This document shows, in pieces, positions 26,278 to 34,832 of a DNA stretch of 64,000 nucleotides; position 1 is the first letter of the stretch; each line of letters begins with the position of its first letter. The stretch spans positions 1,195,501 through 1,259,500 of the forward strand of contig NZ_CP039692.1 in the NCBI RefSeq assembly GCF_005145045.1. Direction: 5' to 3'. The notes beneath the pieces were generated by a model that was not told where the DNA came from, did no database searches, and saw nothing but the letters and a program-made list of their open reading frames with translations. Both the position numbers and the translations under genes were made by a program. Source of the stretch: Agrobacterium larrymoorei (lineage in GTDB: Bacteria > Pseudomonadota > Alphaproteobacteria > Rhizobiales > Rhizobiaceae).

Positions 26278-27001
26278 GTTCAATCCTTGCATGGGAGAGA
26301 ATGTCGTTGCCGTTAAGGTTGAAGAGCGCATCCAGAAACGCTGCTTCGAAACTGCCCGGCCCGCGCGCATGCCGGGCTGCAATCTCAGCCGAAACGCCGG
26401 TCACGGTCAGTGCTGCGGCAGCCGCCAGCATCACGTCGTTTTCCACCGCCATGAAGGCGGCAATCACGCCACCGGAAAGGCACCCGGTTCCCGTTACTTT
26501 CGCCATAAGGGAGTGGCCGTTGACGATGCGGATTTTGCGGGTTGTATCGCTTAAACGATCCACAGCCCCTGTCTGGATACGAAGCGCCGTGCCTACATCG
26601 CCGATCACGGCCATTTCGGCAGCATTTCCACGCATGATGGATGGGTTGAGTTGCGCCAGCTCATGGGTGAAATCCAGCCGAGAAGGCGAATAATCGCAAT
26701 GAACGGGGTCCACGATCCACGGCTTGCCTTCCCCATTGGCAATCGAGACCGCCATGCGGATAACCTTGCGCCGTTCAGCATCCAGCGTGCCAAGATTGAT
26801 CGTCAGCGCGTCTGTCTTGCGAACAAAACTTTCGATCTCTTCTTCCGAAGAGGTCATGGAAGGAATGCCGCCCACGGCGGTAATACCGTCTGCAGTAAAC
26901 TTCTGCACCACCGTATTCATCAGGCAATGAACGCGCGGACGTCGCTCCCGCACACGCGCCAGAAGATCTGCCGCCGTTTGAGCGGTGGGAAAACTCGACA
27001 T
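26264..27001 (-). CDS. thiM: Hydroxyethylthiazole kinase ThiM
   Basis: A 245-residue kinase for thiazole salvage. Typical segments are VHCLMNTVVQKFTADGITAVGGIPSM (substrate and trimer site), KPWIVDPVHCDYSPSR, IMRGNAAEM and the C-terminal KVTGTGCLSGGVIAAFM with the catalytic cysteine region. The start follows TGGAGGCG. It is the first gene after the TPP riboswitch. With thiE and thiD it forms a salvage operon; de novo genes (thiC, thiG) are not in the window. Confidence 0.95.
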   Translation of the reverse strand: MSSFPTAQTAADLLARVRERRPRVHCLMNTVVQKFTADGITAVGGIPSMTSSEEEIESFVRKTDALTINLGTLDAERRKVIRMAVSIANGEGKPWIVDPVHCDYSPSRLDFTHELAQLNPSIMRGNAAEMAVIGDVGTALRIQTGAVDRLSDTTRKIRIVNGHSLMAKVTGTGCLSGGVIAAFMAVENDVMLAAAAALTVTGVSAEIAARHARGPGSFEAAFLDALFNLNGNDILSHARIEHDED

Positions 27002-27079
27002 GTCTCAATCGCCTCCAGACGCTGAGATCAGGGCACATTCGAGCGGAGAAAAGAAAAGCTTTGCCAGCAGCGGCGACCG

Positions 27080-27165
27080 TTCCGTTCCTACGCCGGCATA
27101 ACCCGGATCAGGTTCAAGAGTTCGGCTCACCGCCATCTCAGCATCGTTCGATGCTCCCCTCGGAA
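27080..27165 (-). ncRNA. TPP (THI-box) riboswitch upstream of thiMED
   Basis: On the minus strand the conserved aptamer blocks occur in order: GAGGGGAGC, the CTGAGATGG core, CTTGAACCTGATC, GGGTTATGCCGGCG and TAGGAAC. A closing helix can form between TTCCG (minus-strand reading of 27161-27165) and CGGAA (from 27080-27084). The aptamer ends about 78 bases before the thiM ATG, leaving room for an expression platform that reaches the ribosome site. Thiamine pyrophosphate should switch the operon off. Confidence 0.95.
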
Positions 27166-27227
27166 TGAGCGGAAACTGTCGCTTTTTTGCAGATGTGTCA
27201 ATGCTTCACATGAAGCGTCGATTGCCT

Positions 27228-28166
27228 TCAGGCAGTGACGGCCTGTCCCGCCTGCTTGCGGAAGCCCGGCAGCGACCGGGCGCTTTCTTCCAGTGCATCG
27301 ATCAGGTGATCGATCGTCGTGCGCGCCGGTCTGCCGAGTGCGGTGATCACGCCCCATTGGAAGGGCACGTGGAAGGAAAGCGGCAGCACGGCAAGGTCTT
27401 TTACCGGCAGCCCGCTGACGGTGATCGATTCGACCACGGCGACCCCAAGCCCGGCGCGGGCAAGCGACATGGACACATAGGTCGCGTTGCTATCGACAAT
27501 GCCGTACAACTCTATGCCCTGCTCGCTGAAAGCCTGCTCGATCTGCATGCGCAACCGGTAGGGATTGGCAGGCGCGATGATGCGGCGGCGGGCAAGGTCG
27601 AGCGGGGTTATGACGTCATTCTGCGCCAGCGGATCATCCTGCCTAACGATGGCAACGCAGGGCACTTCGCCGATCCAGTGCACGTCTATACCGGGATTAT
27701 CCAGCGGAAGGCTTGCAAGGCCCACATCCGCCGTGCGCGCCACCACGGCCTGAACGACATTTTCGGACGCGATGCTGCGCACATGCACCTGGTTTGGAAA
27801 CAGAGGCTCTGGCAGCTTTGCGAGTGCCGTGGGCACGAGGCTTGCGGCCAGGGCTGGCACCGCCATGATTTCGATGGGCCGCGTATCGGCATCATCGATC
27901 CGCCTTGCGCTTTCGCTGATCGTGCGCAACCCGCCAAGAAAAAGCTCGGCCTGCGAGAAGAAAGCAATGCCCTGCTCGGTCGGCGCAATGCGCGGTCCGT
28001 TGCGGTGCAGAAGGGTGAAACCGATATCCTGCTCGAGGTCTTGGATGAGGCGGCTGACGACCGGCTGGGATTTGCCCAAAGCCTTTGCCGCGCCCGTCAT
28101 GCTTCCGATGGATACCACCGCAACGAATGCTTCAAGCTGCCGGGTATCCAGATATTTCTCAATCAT
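27228..28166 (-). CDS. LysR-family transcriptional regulator
   Basis: A 312-residue LTTR. It has an N-terminal winged helix (LDTRQLEAFVAVVSIGSMTGAAKALGKSQPVVSRLIQDLE) and a two-lobed periplasmic-binding-protein-like effector domain (about residues 95-300, with ADVGLASLPLDNPGI and VVESITVSGL). The effector domain resembles regulators of amino-acid or opine catabolism (NocR/OccR-like), but the ligand cannot be assigned. No divergent target gene is present; it sits alone between the thiamine operon and the FadR-type regulator. Confidence 0.88.
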   Translation of the reverse strand: MIEKYLDTRQLEAFVAVVSIGSMTGAAKALGKSQPVVSRLIQDLEQDIGFTLLHRNGPRIAPTEQGIAFFSQAELFLGGLRTISESARRIDDADTRPIEIMAVPALAASLVPTALAKLPEPLFPNQVHVRSIASENVVQAVVARTADVGLASLPLDNPGIDVHWIGEVPCVAIVRQDDPLAQNDVITPLDLARRRIIAPANPYRLRMQIEQAFSEQGIELYGIVDSNATYVSMSLARAGLGVAVVESITVSGLPVKDLAVLPLSFHVPFQWGVITALGRPARTTIDHLIDALEESARSLPGFRKQAGQAVTA

Positions 28167-28265
28167 TTTCAGGCCTTGGGTGGCACGGTCTCAGTCGACC
28201 ATATGTTTCGGCGGCTTCAACAAAACCTTGGAGCCTTTCCATTCGACAAGGAAACGCTCTTATCA

Positions 28266-28285
28266 CCTGAAATGGACGTTTCAGG
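28266..28285. terminator. Short hairpin between LysR and FadR-type regulator genes
   Basis: CCTGAAA-tggacg-TTTCAGG is followed by GGTTTT on the plus strand. No plus-strand gene ends here, so a role as terminator is uncertain; it could be an operator for the LysR protein, whose gene starts 100 bases away. The remainder of 28167-28392 shows nothing recognisable. Confidence 0.3.
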
Positions 28286-28392
28286 GGTTTTGCCCGTATG
28301 GAAGTGAAATAATTTGCCCACCCGTAGACCCAAACCGCGAGGGCCTTTCAATGTGGTAGGTGATGGCGCTTCCAGTGGCAAGCGCTATATTT

Positions 28393-29130
28393 TCACAACT
28401 GCGCGTTTTCCTGATCGGCCAGTTCCGGCTTCTTGCCTTCGAATAGGCGCGCGCGCGAACCGTTGAGATGCTGGCGCATCAACCGGCGGGAAAGCTCGCA
28501 ATCGCGGTTCTTGATCGCCTCGTAAATGGCGGCGTGTTCGTCATAGACATGGCGAAGACCAAGCATCGAATTCTTCAGCGAAAGCCCGTGAAACTGCATG
28601 CCGACGGCAATATGATCCTTCAGCGCTTCCATGGCGGTGGAGAAATAGGTATTGCCGGAAGCCTTGGCGATTGCCAGATGAAACTGGAAATCGGCATCTT
28701 CCCGGTGCCGCTGACGGTTGGTCGCTTCTTTCAGCGAAGCCAGCGCGCGGCTGATCAGGGCAAGTTCCGCCTCGCCATAACGCTCCGCCGCGCAGGCTGC
28801 TGCTTCCGGCTCCACCGTCATGCGAAATTCGTAACAGTTCTGCAGATCGGCAATATTTTCCAGCGGGCTGAAGCCTAGCGCCTGCTTGACGCCGATGCTG
28901 CGCACGAAGCTGCCCGCACCCTGCCGCGAATAGACAAGGCCCTTGTCGCGCAGCTTTTTCAGCGCATCGCGCACAATGGGGCGGGAAACTTCGAATTCGG
29001 CGGCAAGATCGTGCTCCGTCGGCAGGCGCTCGTCATTCTTGTACGCGCCGGACTTGATGGCATGCTGAAGCCGTTCGTAAACGACGTCGCTCAAACTCTT
29101 GCGATGAGAAACCTGTTCTATCGCCCCCAT
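28393..29130 (-). CDS. FadR/GntR-family (FCD) transcriptional regulator
   Basis: A 245-residue regulator. It has an N-terminal GntR winged helix (SLSDVVYERLQHAIKSGAYKNDERLPTEHDLAAEFEVSRPIVRDAL) and a C-terminal all-helical FCD effector domain (about residues 90-225) with the metal/ligand residues of that fold (FRMTVEPEAA, DADFQFHLAIAKASGN, EHAAIYEAI). FCD regulators usually repress sugar-acid catabolic genes and respond to a pathway acid. Its start overlaps the end of the DUF1537 kinase by 13 bases. It is thus part of the catabolic operon and probably its repressor. Confidence 0.9.
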   Translation of the reverse strand: MGAIEQVSHRKSLSDVVYERLQHAIKSGAYKNDERLPTEHDLAAEFEVSRPIVRDALKKLRDKGLVYSRQGAGSFVRSIGVKQALGFSPLENIADLQNCYEFRMTVEPEAAACAAERYGEAELALISRALASLKEATNRQRHREDADFQFHLAIAKASGNTYFSTAMEALKDHIAVGMQFHGLSLKNSMLGLRHVYDEHAAIYEAIKNRDCELSRRLMRQHLNGSRARLFEGKKPELADQENAQL

Positions 29131-30176
29131 GTTTTCTCAGCCTCTCCACCTGTTACAGCCTCGGCCAGCCGGACGAGTGTGTCCTCCGCTCCGAAGCCGC
29201 CTGATTTGGTAATGTAGAAGGTGCCATTCATTTCAGCAACGGGTAGGCCGGGCATTGCTTCGCCAACGAAACGCAGCAGATGAATGCCCTGCGCGTCGAA
29301 ATAGGCCTCCGCCGTCGCCCCGCCGGAGAGCAGAACGGTGTCACCCTGCCGCACCATGGTTGCCAGGGAAGCGGAAAGTGCCGCCGCAGCTTGAGTTGCC
29401 GCGACTTCCGTTTCTGCGGGCACCGCCTGCAACAGCGTGATTGCCGCATTTTCCTGCCGGGTTTGACTGGAAGAAATCACCCCATTGGGTGCGGCATGAT
29501 AGGCAAGGTCGGGATATCTGGCGCGAAGCTTCGACACCTGCTCCAGCGTGATCGGGTCGCGCGAACCCACCGCCATGACGACGCGGTGTGTGGGATAGGA
29601 AATTGGCTGGGCCTCCGTAGAGGCACCCCCCGCAATGGCTTTTGCCAGCGACAGCGCGCCGACCAACAGCTCATCCGGCTGAATGCCGTCAGCCACTGCC
29701 CGCATTTCCTCTGGCGTTGTCGTGTCCGGAAAACGGCATCGCGCCGCCAGCCGTCCAAGCTTCTCCGCAATCGAAATCGGGGCCGCCACCCCGAATCCTT
29801 CGATCATGCCGTTGCGCACAATGCGCCCGAATTCCGGAATGCCGGGCAGCACCACCGCGCGCTCGAATCCCAGCGCCTCGAGCTCCTCCTCAAGATTGCC
29901 TTTCAGCCGGGAATCGACCTTCTTGAACAGCCGGATGCCGGGTTTGAGTGCGGCTTTAACGGCTGCGACCCGTTGCGCTGCCTCACCCGCCGGAATTTCA
30001 CGGCTTCGCGTGGTGACGGTTATGACGGCGGCATCGCTTTCGATGGCTTCCGCAATGAAGCGTTGATCGGCAACGACGGTGACTTTCTTTCCTGCAGCGG
30101 CAAAAGGCGCTGCCGTATCCAGCGCGCCCGTCAGATCATCCGCCACGATCAAAAGCCTGTCGAAATGCCTGCTCAT
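29118..30176 (-). CDS. DUF1537 four-carbon acid sugar kinase
   Basis: A 352-residue kinase of the family established as acting on tetronates (D-threonate, L-threonate, D-erythronate or 3-oxo-tetronates). The N-terminal domain has LLIVADDLTGALDTAAPFA and FKKVDSRLKGNLEEEL. The C-terminal nucleotide-binding domain has VMAVGSRDP and LSGGATAEAYF, a variant of the usual GGDTA. Phosphorylated product would pass to PdxA2, encoded in the same cluster. The ATG at 30176 is preferred; the longer frame runs into the palindromic repeat. An 87-bp palindromic element separates it from the alcohol dehydrogenase upstream, so transcription may be attenuated there. Confidence 0.9.
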   Translation of the reverse strand: MSRHFDRLLIVADDLTGALDTAAPFAAAGKKVTVVADQRFIAEAIESDAAVITVTTRSREIPAGEAAQRVAAVKAALKPGIRLFKKVDSRLKGNLEEELEALGFERAVVLPGIPEFGRIVRNGMIEGFGVAAPISIAEKLGRLAARCRFPDTTTPEEMRAVADGIQPDELLVGALSLAKAIAGGASTEAQPISYPTHRVVMAVGSRDPITLEQVSKLRARYPDLAYHAAPNGVISSSQTRQENAAITLLQAVPAETEVAATQAAAALSASLATMVRQGDTVLLSGGATAEAYFDAQGIHLLRFVGEAMPGLPVAEMNGTFYITKSGGFGAEDTLVRLAEAVTGGEAEKTWGR

Positions 30177-30245
30177 TCCTGTTTCATTCCTTGTATCGAT
30201 GTCGCGATAGGGAGGTCCCGGCTCTCGCATTGACCTCCCCTCTTG

Positions 30246-30332
30246 CGTCATCCTCGGGCTTGACCCGAGGATCCATCCACGTTGCGGGTGGCGAGACGTC
30301 GGTGGATGCTCGGGTCAAGCCCGAGCATGACG
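30246..30332. repeat. Composite palindromic intergenic element inside the catabolic operon
   Basis: CGTCATCCTCGGGcttgaCCCGAGGATCCATCCAC and its inverted counterpart GTGGATGCTCGGGtcaagCCCGAGCATGACG flank a short centre. Stem sequences are the same as in the element at 51-136. Very stable hairpins here lie between an operon gene and the next gene's start. Confidence 0.85.
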
Positions 30333-30370
30333 GCGGTGGGCGGGAGCGCCACCCGCCAAACCGCGTCCTC

Positions 30371-31495
30371 TCAATAAGCCGCCCGATAAACCCCCAGCAC
30401 GTCCTCCACCGACATATCCCGCGGGTTATTGTTCATCAGCCGCCGGATGGCGTGGGCCTCCGTTGCCCAGTCTGAAAGGTCCGCTTCCTGCGCCTTATGC
30501 GCCGAAAGCCGCATCTCCACGCCGAGTGCCTTGCAGAAGCCATAGGCAGCATCGAGCACACCTTCCGGGTCTTTCGCGACCGCAAGACCGAGCGCTTCGA
30601 GCACTTCTGCGGTCTTCTCTGCGCGGGCAGGCACGTTGAAGGCCAGCACGTGCGGGAAGATGATGGCGTTTGCCAGGCCGTGGGGAAGGCCCAGCCGGGT
30701 TCCGAGCGGGTAGGCCAGCGCATGGCCCGCTGCCGTATTGACCGGGCCGAGGCAGATGCCGCCGTAATAGGAGGCGAGCATCATGCCCGCGCGCGCTTCG
30801 GTATCCTTGCCGTTTTCCACAGCACGGGCCAGATATTTGCCGACGAGGCGGATGCCCATGCGGGCGTAACCATCGATCAGGTCGTGGGCGTTGATGTTGG
30901 TGAAGGCTTCGACGCAATGGGCCATGGCGTCGATACCGGTTGCAGCCGTTACCGCCGGCGGAACGGACCATGTCAGTTCAGGGTCGAGAATGGCGATATC
31001 TGCCAGCAGATGCGGGCTTTCCACTGCCTTTTTCGAATGCGTTGCGCTATCGGTAATCAGCGCGCGGATACCGGCTTCGGAACCAGTACCTGCAGTCGTC
31101 GCGACCTGCGCCAGCGCGGTGCGTCTGCCAGCCACCTTGTTGGGGCCGACGACATGATCCAGAGACTGGTTGCCATCCCACAAGGCTGCAACGAGCTTGG
31201 CCACATCCAGCACCGAGCCGCCGCCGAGGCCGACGACCAGTTCGGGTTTCAGCGCCCGCGCCGTTGCCAGGGCCGCATCCAGCGCCTTGTCATCCGGCTC
31301 CGGCGGAGTGTTCGAGAAGACCTCGATATCGCCGGATAGCTTCAGCCGGTCGACGAAGCCGACCGTGTGTTCGGTGGCGATCACCAGCACGCGCTTGGTG
31401 CCTGCGGCCCATTCTCCAAGCTTGGAAGAAGCGCCCGCGCCGATTTCCAGTCGCTTCGGCTGATGCAGTGTTATTGGCCGTGCCATGGCATCCAT
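30371..31495 (-). CDS. Iron-containing (group III) alcohol dehydrogenase
   Basis: A 374-residue NAD(P)-dependent dehydrogenase. The cofactor-binding GGGSVLDVAKLVA (around residue 98) and the metal-ligand segments are present: D in TGIDAMAHCVEAF, H in AHCVEAF, and later H residues in AAGHALAYPLGTRLGLPHGLAN. The latter corresponds to the GxxHxxAHxxGxxxxxPHG signature. Substrate could be a sugar-derived aldehyde or hydroxy acid; maleylacetate reductase-like members share the fold. It is between the DapA-family gene (11 bases) and the DUF1537 kinase in the cluster. Confidence 0.9.
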   Translation of the reverse strand: MDAMARPITLHQPKRLEIGAGASSKLGEWAAGTKRVLVIATEHTVGFVDRLKLSGDIEVFSNTPPEPDDKALDAALATARALKPELVVGLGGGSVLDVAKLVAALWDGNQSLDHVVGPNKVAGRRTALAQVATTAGTGSEAGIRALITDSATHSKKAVESPHLLADIAILDPELTWSVPPAVTAATGIDAMAHCVEAFTNINAHDLIDGYARMGIRLVGKYLARAVENGKDTEARAGMMLASYYGGICLGPVNTAAGHALAYPLGTRLGLPHGLANAIIFPHVLAFNVPARAEKTAEVLEALGLAVAKDPEGVLDAAYGFCKALGVEMRLSAHKAQEADLSDWATEAHAIRRLMNNNPRDMSVEDVLGVYRAAY

Positions 31496-31506
31496 GATCC
31501 TGCTCC

Positions 31507-32421
31507 TTACTGCTGTTCCAGCGCATCCATGCGCGCCCAGACGGTTTCGCGTTCCGCCTCGGATAGCTCCACCAGTGGCGGGTGCACGCGCAGCCAGCCA
31601 TTATCGCCGCGACGCTTCGCCACCATGGCTTTCACGGTTGGAAGCTGCACATAGGAATTGGTCAGTTCACGCCAAGCGACGATGCGGTCCTGCGCGGCCT
31701 TCACGACATCTTCCTTGCCCGCGACGTTCCAGTTGTCGAAGACGATGCGAAGATCTGATGCAACGAGGTTGGAACTTGCGGTGATGCAGCCAGCGCCACC
31801 CACCTGCAACAGCGGCAGCAGCACCGGGTCGGCACCGGCCAGAACGCCGAAGCCGGGGAAGGCGGCAACCATGGCCTTCATATTGTCCAGATCGCCGGAG
31901 CTATCCTTGATGCCGACGACCACGCCGGGGAAATTCTTGCGCAGACGTGCAATCACATCATGCGGAATGGCGACGCCGGAAACCTGCGGAATATGGTAGA
32001 GGATGACCTTGAGGCGATTATCCTTCACCCCTTCGATCACCTTGGCATAGGCGCGGTAGATGCCCTCGGCGCTCACGCCCTTGTAATAGAAGGGCGGCAG
32101 CAGAACGACGGCGGGAACGCCTGCTTCCACCGCATGGCGAGTGAGTTCGATGGTGTCGGAAACAGCCGTCTGCGCCGTGCCGGGCAGAAGCTTTGCTGCG
32201 GGCACGCCGCCTGCAATCGCCTTTTCCAGAATGTCCATGCGCTGCTTGAGGCCGAAGGAATTGGCCTCGCCCGTCGTGCCGAGAAGCGCCACGCCATCGC
32301 AGCCCTCTTCGATCAGCGCCTTGCAATGGGCAGTGAACAGGCGGAAATCCGGCGTGCCGTCTTCCGCGATTGCTGTCGTTGCGGCGGAATAGACGCCGCT
32401 GATATCGAATGCATTAGCCAT
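31507..32421 (-). CDS. DapA-family (DHDPS/NAL-type) class I aldolase or lyase
   Basis: A 304-residue TIM-barrel enzyme. The pyruvate-binding GTTGE ([12 protein letters not shown]), catalytic Tyr in ILYHIPQ and Schiff-base Lys in [10 protein letters not shown] are all present. The superfamily includes dihydrodipicolinate synthase, N-acetylneuraminate lyase, 2-keto-3-deoxygluconate aldolase and related dehydratases. Here, in a catabolic cluster with a sugar-acid kinase and PdxA2, a 2-keto-3-deoxy sugar acid or a nonulosonate is a more plausible substrate than lysine biosynthesis. Its start overlaps the pdxA2 stop by eight bases. Confidence 0.88.
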   Translation of the reverse strand: MANAFDISGVYSAATTAIAEDGTPDFRLFTAHCKALIEEGCDGVALLGTTGEANSFGLKQRMDILEKAIAGGVPAAKLLPGTAQTAVSDTIELTRHAVEAGVPAVVLLPPFYYKGVSAEGIYRAYAKVIEGVKDNRLKVILYHIPQVSGVAIPHDVIARLRKNFPGVVVGIKDSSGDLDNMKAMVAAFPGFGVLAGADPVLLPLLQVGGAGCITASSNLVASDLRIVFDNWNVAGKEDVVKAAQDRIVAWRELTNSYVQLPTVKAMVAKRRGDNGWLRVHPPLVELSEAERETVWARMDALEQQ

Positions 32422-33373
32422 TGTTCTTCTTCTTTCCTGCAATCAGCTTGCGGGCATAGGCGATGGCCGCATTCATGTTGACGTGGTTGGCCTTGCCGGT
32501 TCCGGCAATGTCGAAGGCGGTGCCGTGATCGACCGAGGTGCGGTCGATGGGCAGGCCGACGGACACGTTGACGGCGGTGTCGAAGGCCACGAGCTTGATC
32601 GGGATATGGCCCTGATCGTGATACTGCGCGATGACGAGATCGAACCCGCCCTGATAGGCGCGGTGATATACCGTATCGGCGGAAATCGGGCCATAGACAT
32701 CGATGCCCTCGGCGCGTGCTTTCGCAACGGCGGGTGCGACGAACTCATCATCCTCAGTGCCGAACAGACCGTTTTCGCCGCAATGCGGATTGATGCCCGC
32801 CACCGCAATCTTCGGCTTGTCGTAACCGATGCGTTTCAGATGATTGTTGCCAGCGCGAATGGTCGCCAGAATACGCTCCGGCCTGGCGCGGGTGATCGCA
32901 TCCTTCAATGCTACGTGGGTCGAGACATGGATGACCTTGAGGCGCTCGGATGCCAGCAGCATGAAAGCGGATTTGGAGCCGGTCAACGATGTCAGCATGC
33001 CGGTGTGGCCATCATAATGGTGGCCCGCGGAATTCAGCGCTTCCTTGTTGATCGGGGCCGTGACGATGCAGCCGATCTTGCCTGCGCTCGCCGCCTTCAC
33101 GGCGCTGTCGATGAAGCGGAAGGAGGCATCGCCCGAGACCGAACTGAGCTTGCCCCATGCAACCGGCGCACCTTCGATCTCGATGTCTTCGACAAGACCC
33201 GTCAGGTCGAGGTCGGAACCGAGTGCCGTCTTGGCGGCCTCAAGCTGCTTGAGGTTGCCGAAAACGCGGGTGTTGGCCCGGTCCTCGGCGCTCATTTCGG
33301 TCAGGGCCTTGATGGTGATTTCCGGGCCGACGCCAGCCGGGTCGCCCATGGTGATGCCAACGATATCGCTCAT
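32414..33373 (-). CDS. pdxA2: PdxA2-type 4-phosphate dehydrogenase (4-phospho-D-threonate or erythronate)
   Basis: A 319-residue metal-dependent oxidoreductase of the PdxA family. The N-terminal [14 protein letters not shown], metal His in [11 protein letters not shown], and [13 protein letters not shown] plus [12 protein letters not shown] are family marks. The GHTGML segment, instead of GHTEFL, and the catabolic neighbourhood point to PdxA2. That enzyme oxidises and decarboxylates 4-phospho-tetronates to dihydroxyacetone phosphate. It overlaps the Asp-box gene by four bases (ATGA). Pairing with a DUF1537 kinase in one operon is the established arrangement for D-threonate and related acids. 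Confidence 0.88.
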   Translation of the reverse strand: MSDIVGITMGDPAGVGPEITIKALTEMSAEDRANTRVFGNLKQLEAAKTALGSDLDLTGLVEDIEIEGAPVAWGKLSSVSGDASFRFIDSAVKAASAGKIGCIVTAPINKEALNSAGHHYDGHTGMLTSLTGSKSAFMLLASERLKVIHVSTHVALKDAITRARPERILATIRAGNNHLKRIGYDKPKIAVAGINPHCGENGLFGTEDDEFVAPAVAKARAEGIDVYGPISADTVYHRAYQGGFDLVIAQYHDQGHIPIKLVAFDTAVNVSVGLPIDRTSVDHGTAFDIAGTGKANHVNMNAAIAYARKLIAGKKKNNG

Positions 33374-34542
33374 GCGTTTTCTCCGTCGATCCAGCCTTTT
33401 TCAAGCTGCACGTATTTGATGGCGCGTCGGTAATAGGTGTAGGCAAGGTGCAGCGTGCCGTCCTTGCCTTCCAGTAGCGCCGGGTAAGACATTTCCTTGT
33501 TGCGGCCATCGACCGAATTGTTCGAAAGGCAGGTGCCGGGACCGTCTTCCACGATGCGCCGCTGCGGGAAGCTCTTGCCGCCATCTGAGGAAATGCAGAG
33601 CGTTACCGGCGCGCGCGGCACGCCCCAGATCGGCGTGATGCCGCCTTCCGCATTCGGGCGATGGTCGTCTTCGCCAAGCTCGTCGTAAAGAGACTCGCGG
33701 CGCGCATCGGATGTGGCGGCGGAAACGGGGTTGCACAGCAGCGCCACGCGGCCATCGGCAAGGCGAATGGCGGCGATGGAAGAGTTGTTGTTGGGAACAT
33801 CCGTTGCCTGCGGTACGGACCAGCTGCGCCCACCATCGCGGCTTTCGGTTCGATAGACGAAATCCGACTGGCGGCGGCGGAAGAAGGCGGCCATGTCCTG
33901 TCCGCCCAGGGACACGATGGTCATGTGTACGCAGCCGAAACTATCCGGCACATCGGTCACGGCCCAGGTCTTGCCTTTGTCGGTGCTGACGGCGACAGCC
34001 GCCGTATCATGCGTGCCGGTCCACTTCGCGCCGGGGCGTGGGTTGCAGAGAAAGAGCGGCAACATCCACGCGCCGTCATCGCGGCGCACGATGGTGGCCC
34101 GGATGAAGGTGCCGTTTGCTAGTCCGATATCGCGAGCAGGGCCGGATGTGATTTCACCGTTCGTCGCGGAGAGATCGTGCATCATCACGCGGCTCTCATC
34201 CTGATTGCCGGAAGGCTGCGCGGTGTGGAAAAGCAGGATGTTTCCATCCGGCTTCACATAGATCATCGGGTTCTGTTCGGAACGTTCCCCGTCATGGCTG
34301 GCAAGGTGTGCCCTCGACCATGTGTCTGCGCCATCCGCCAGCGTCGAGATGTGAATGGAAATATCGGACTTGCCTTCCAGCGTTCCACCGAACCAGGCGC
34401 AGGCCAATTCGCCGCCCGGCAGGAAGCTTAGAAACGCCGCATGATTCTGGATTTTGGGGGAGGGGAGAAAGGCTTCCTTACGTCCCTGGCCTGCCGCAAA
34501 AAGATGCCCATCCATCTTTGCAGCTATCTCGTCCGGCGTCAT
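33370..34542 (-). CDS. Asp-box (BNR, sialidase-like) beta-propeller protein
   Basis: A 390-residue protein with three Asp-box motifs, [16 protein letters not shown] and SSDGGKSF, characteristic of six-bladed sialidase-fold propellers. Other typical segments are [26 protein letters not shown] and the closing [23 protein letters not shown]. No signal peptide is visible and no FRIP-like arginine motif was found, so it is probably cytoplasmic and may not be a true sialidase. The ATG at 34542 follows GGGAGGAAATTC. It is the first gene of the minus-strand catabolic operon, behind a strong promoter. It may open an imported glycoside or lactone; this is inference. Confidence 0.8.
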   Translation of the reverse strand: MTPDEIAAKMDGHLFAAGQGRKEAFLPSPKIQNHAAFLSFLPGGELACAWFGGTLEGKSDISIHISTLADGADTWSRAHLASHDGERSEQNPMIYVKPDGNILLFHTAQPSGNQDESRVMMHDLSATNGEITSGPARDIGLANGTFIRATIVRRDDGAWMLPLFLCNPRPGAKWTGTHDTAAVAVSTDKGKTWAVTDVPDSFGCVHMTIVSLGGQDMAAFFRRRQSDFVYRTESRDGGRSWSVPQATDVPNNNSSIAAIRLADGRVALLCNPVSAATSDARRESLYDELGEDDHRPNAEGGITPIWGVPRAPVTLCISSDGGKSFPQRRIVEDGPGTCLSNNSVDGRNKEMSYPALLEGKDGTLHLAYTYYRRAIKYVQLEKGWIDGENA

Positions 34543-34576
34543 GAATTTCCTCCCATCGCGTGCCTTGTTGGTGGCG

Positions 34577-34605
34577 ATAATCCGCTTGTAAACAAATGTT
34601 GTCAA
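34577..34605 (-). promoter_or_regulatory. Promoter of the acid-sugar operon with embedded palindrome
   Basis: On the minus strand TTGACA (34600-34605) and GATTAT (34577-34582) are 17 bases apart. The spacer contains the perfect palindrome TTGTAAACAA (34586-34595), which has the size and symmetry of FadR/GntR-FCD operators. Repression by the regulator at 28393-29130 is a natural reading. The rest of the divergent region (34606-34832) is strikingly AT-rich and would hold the transporter promoter. Confidence 0.55.
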
Positions 34606-34832
34606 GTTGGATTGATGCAAATTACCTTATGGTTCTGGCAGATGAAGTCAAAATAAAATAATGAAAACAATATATTATGAAATTAAAACGATAAGAAATT
34701 TCTGTAAAGAAGATATTAAGTTGACAAATTGATGAGGCCGGTTCAAGTTTACGTCCAGTCAATGTGAGGAGCATCGGCAGCGGTACCTCGGGCCTTGAAA
34801 GGGTGCGGGCGCTGTTCATCAGGGAGGAAGTC

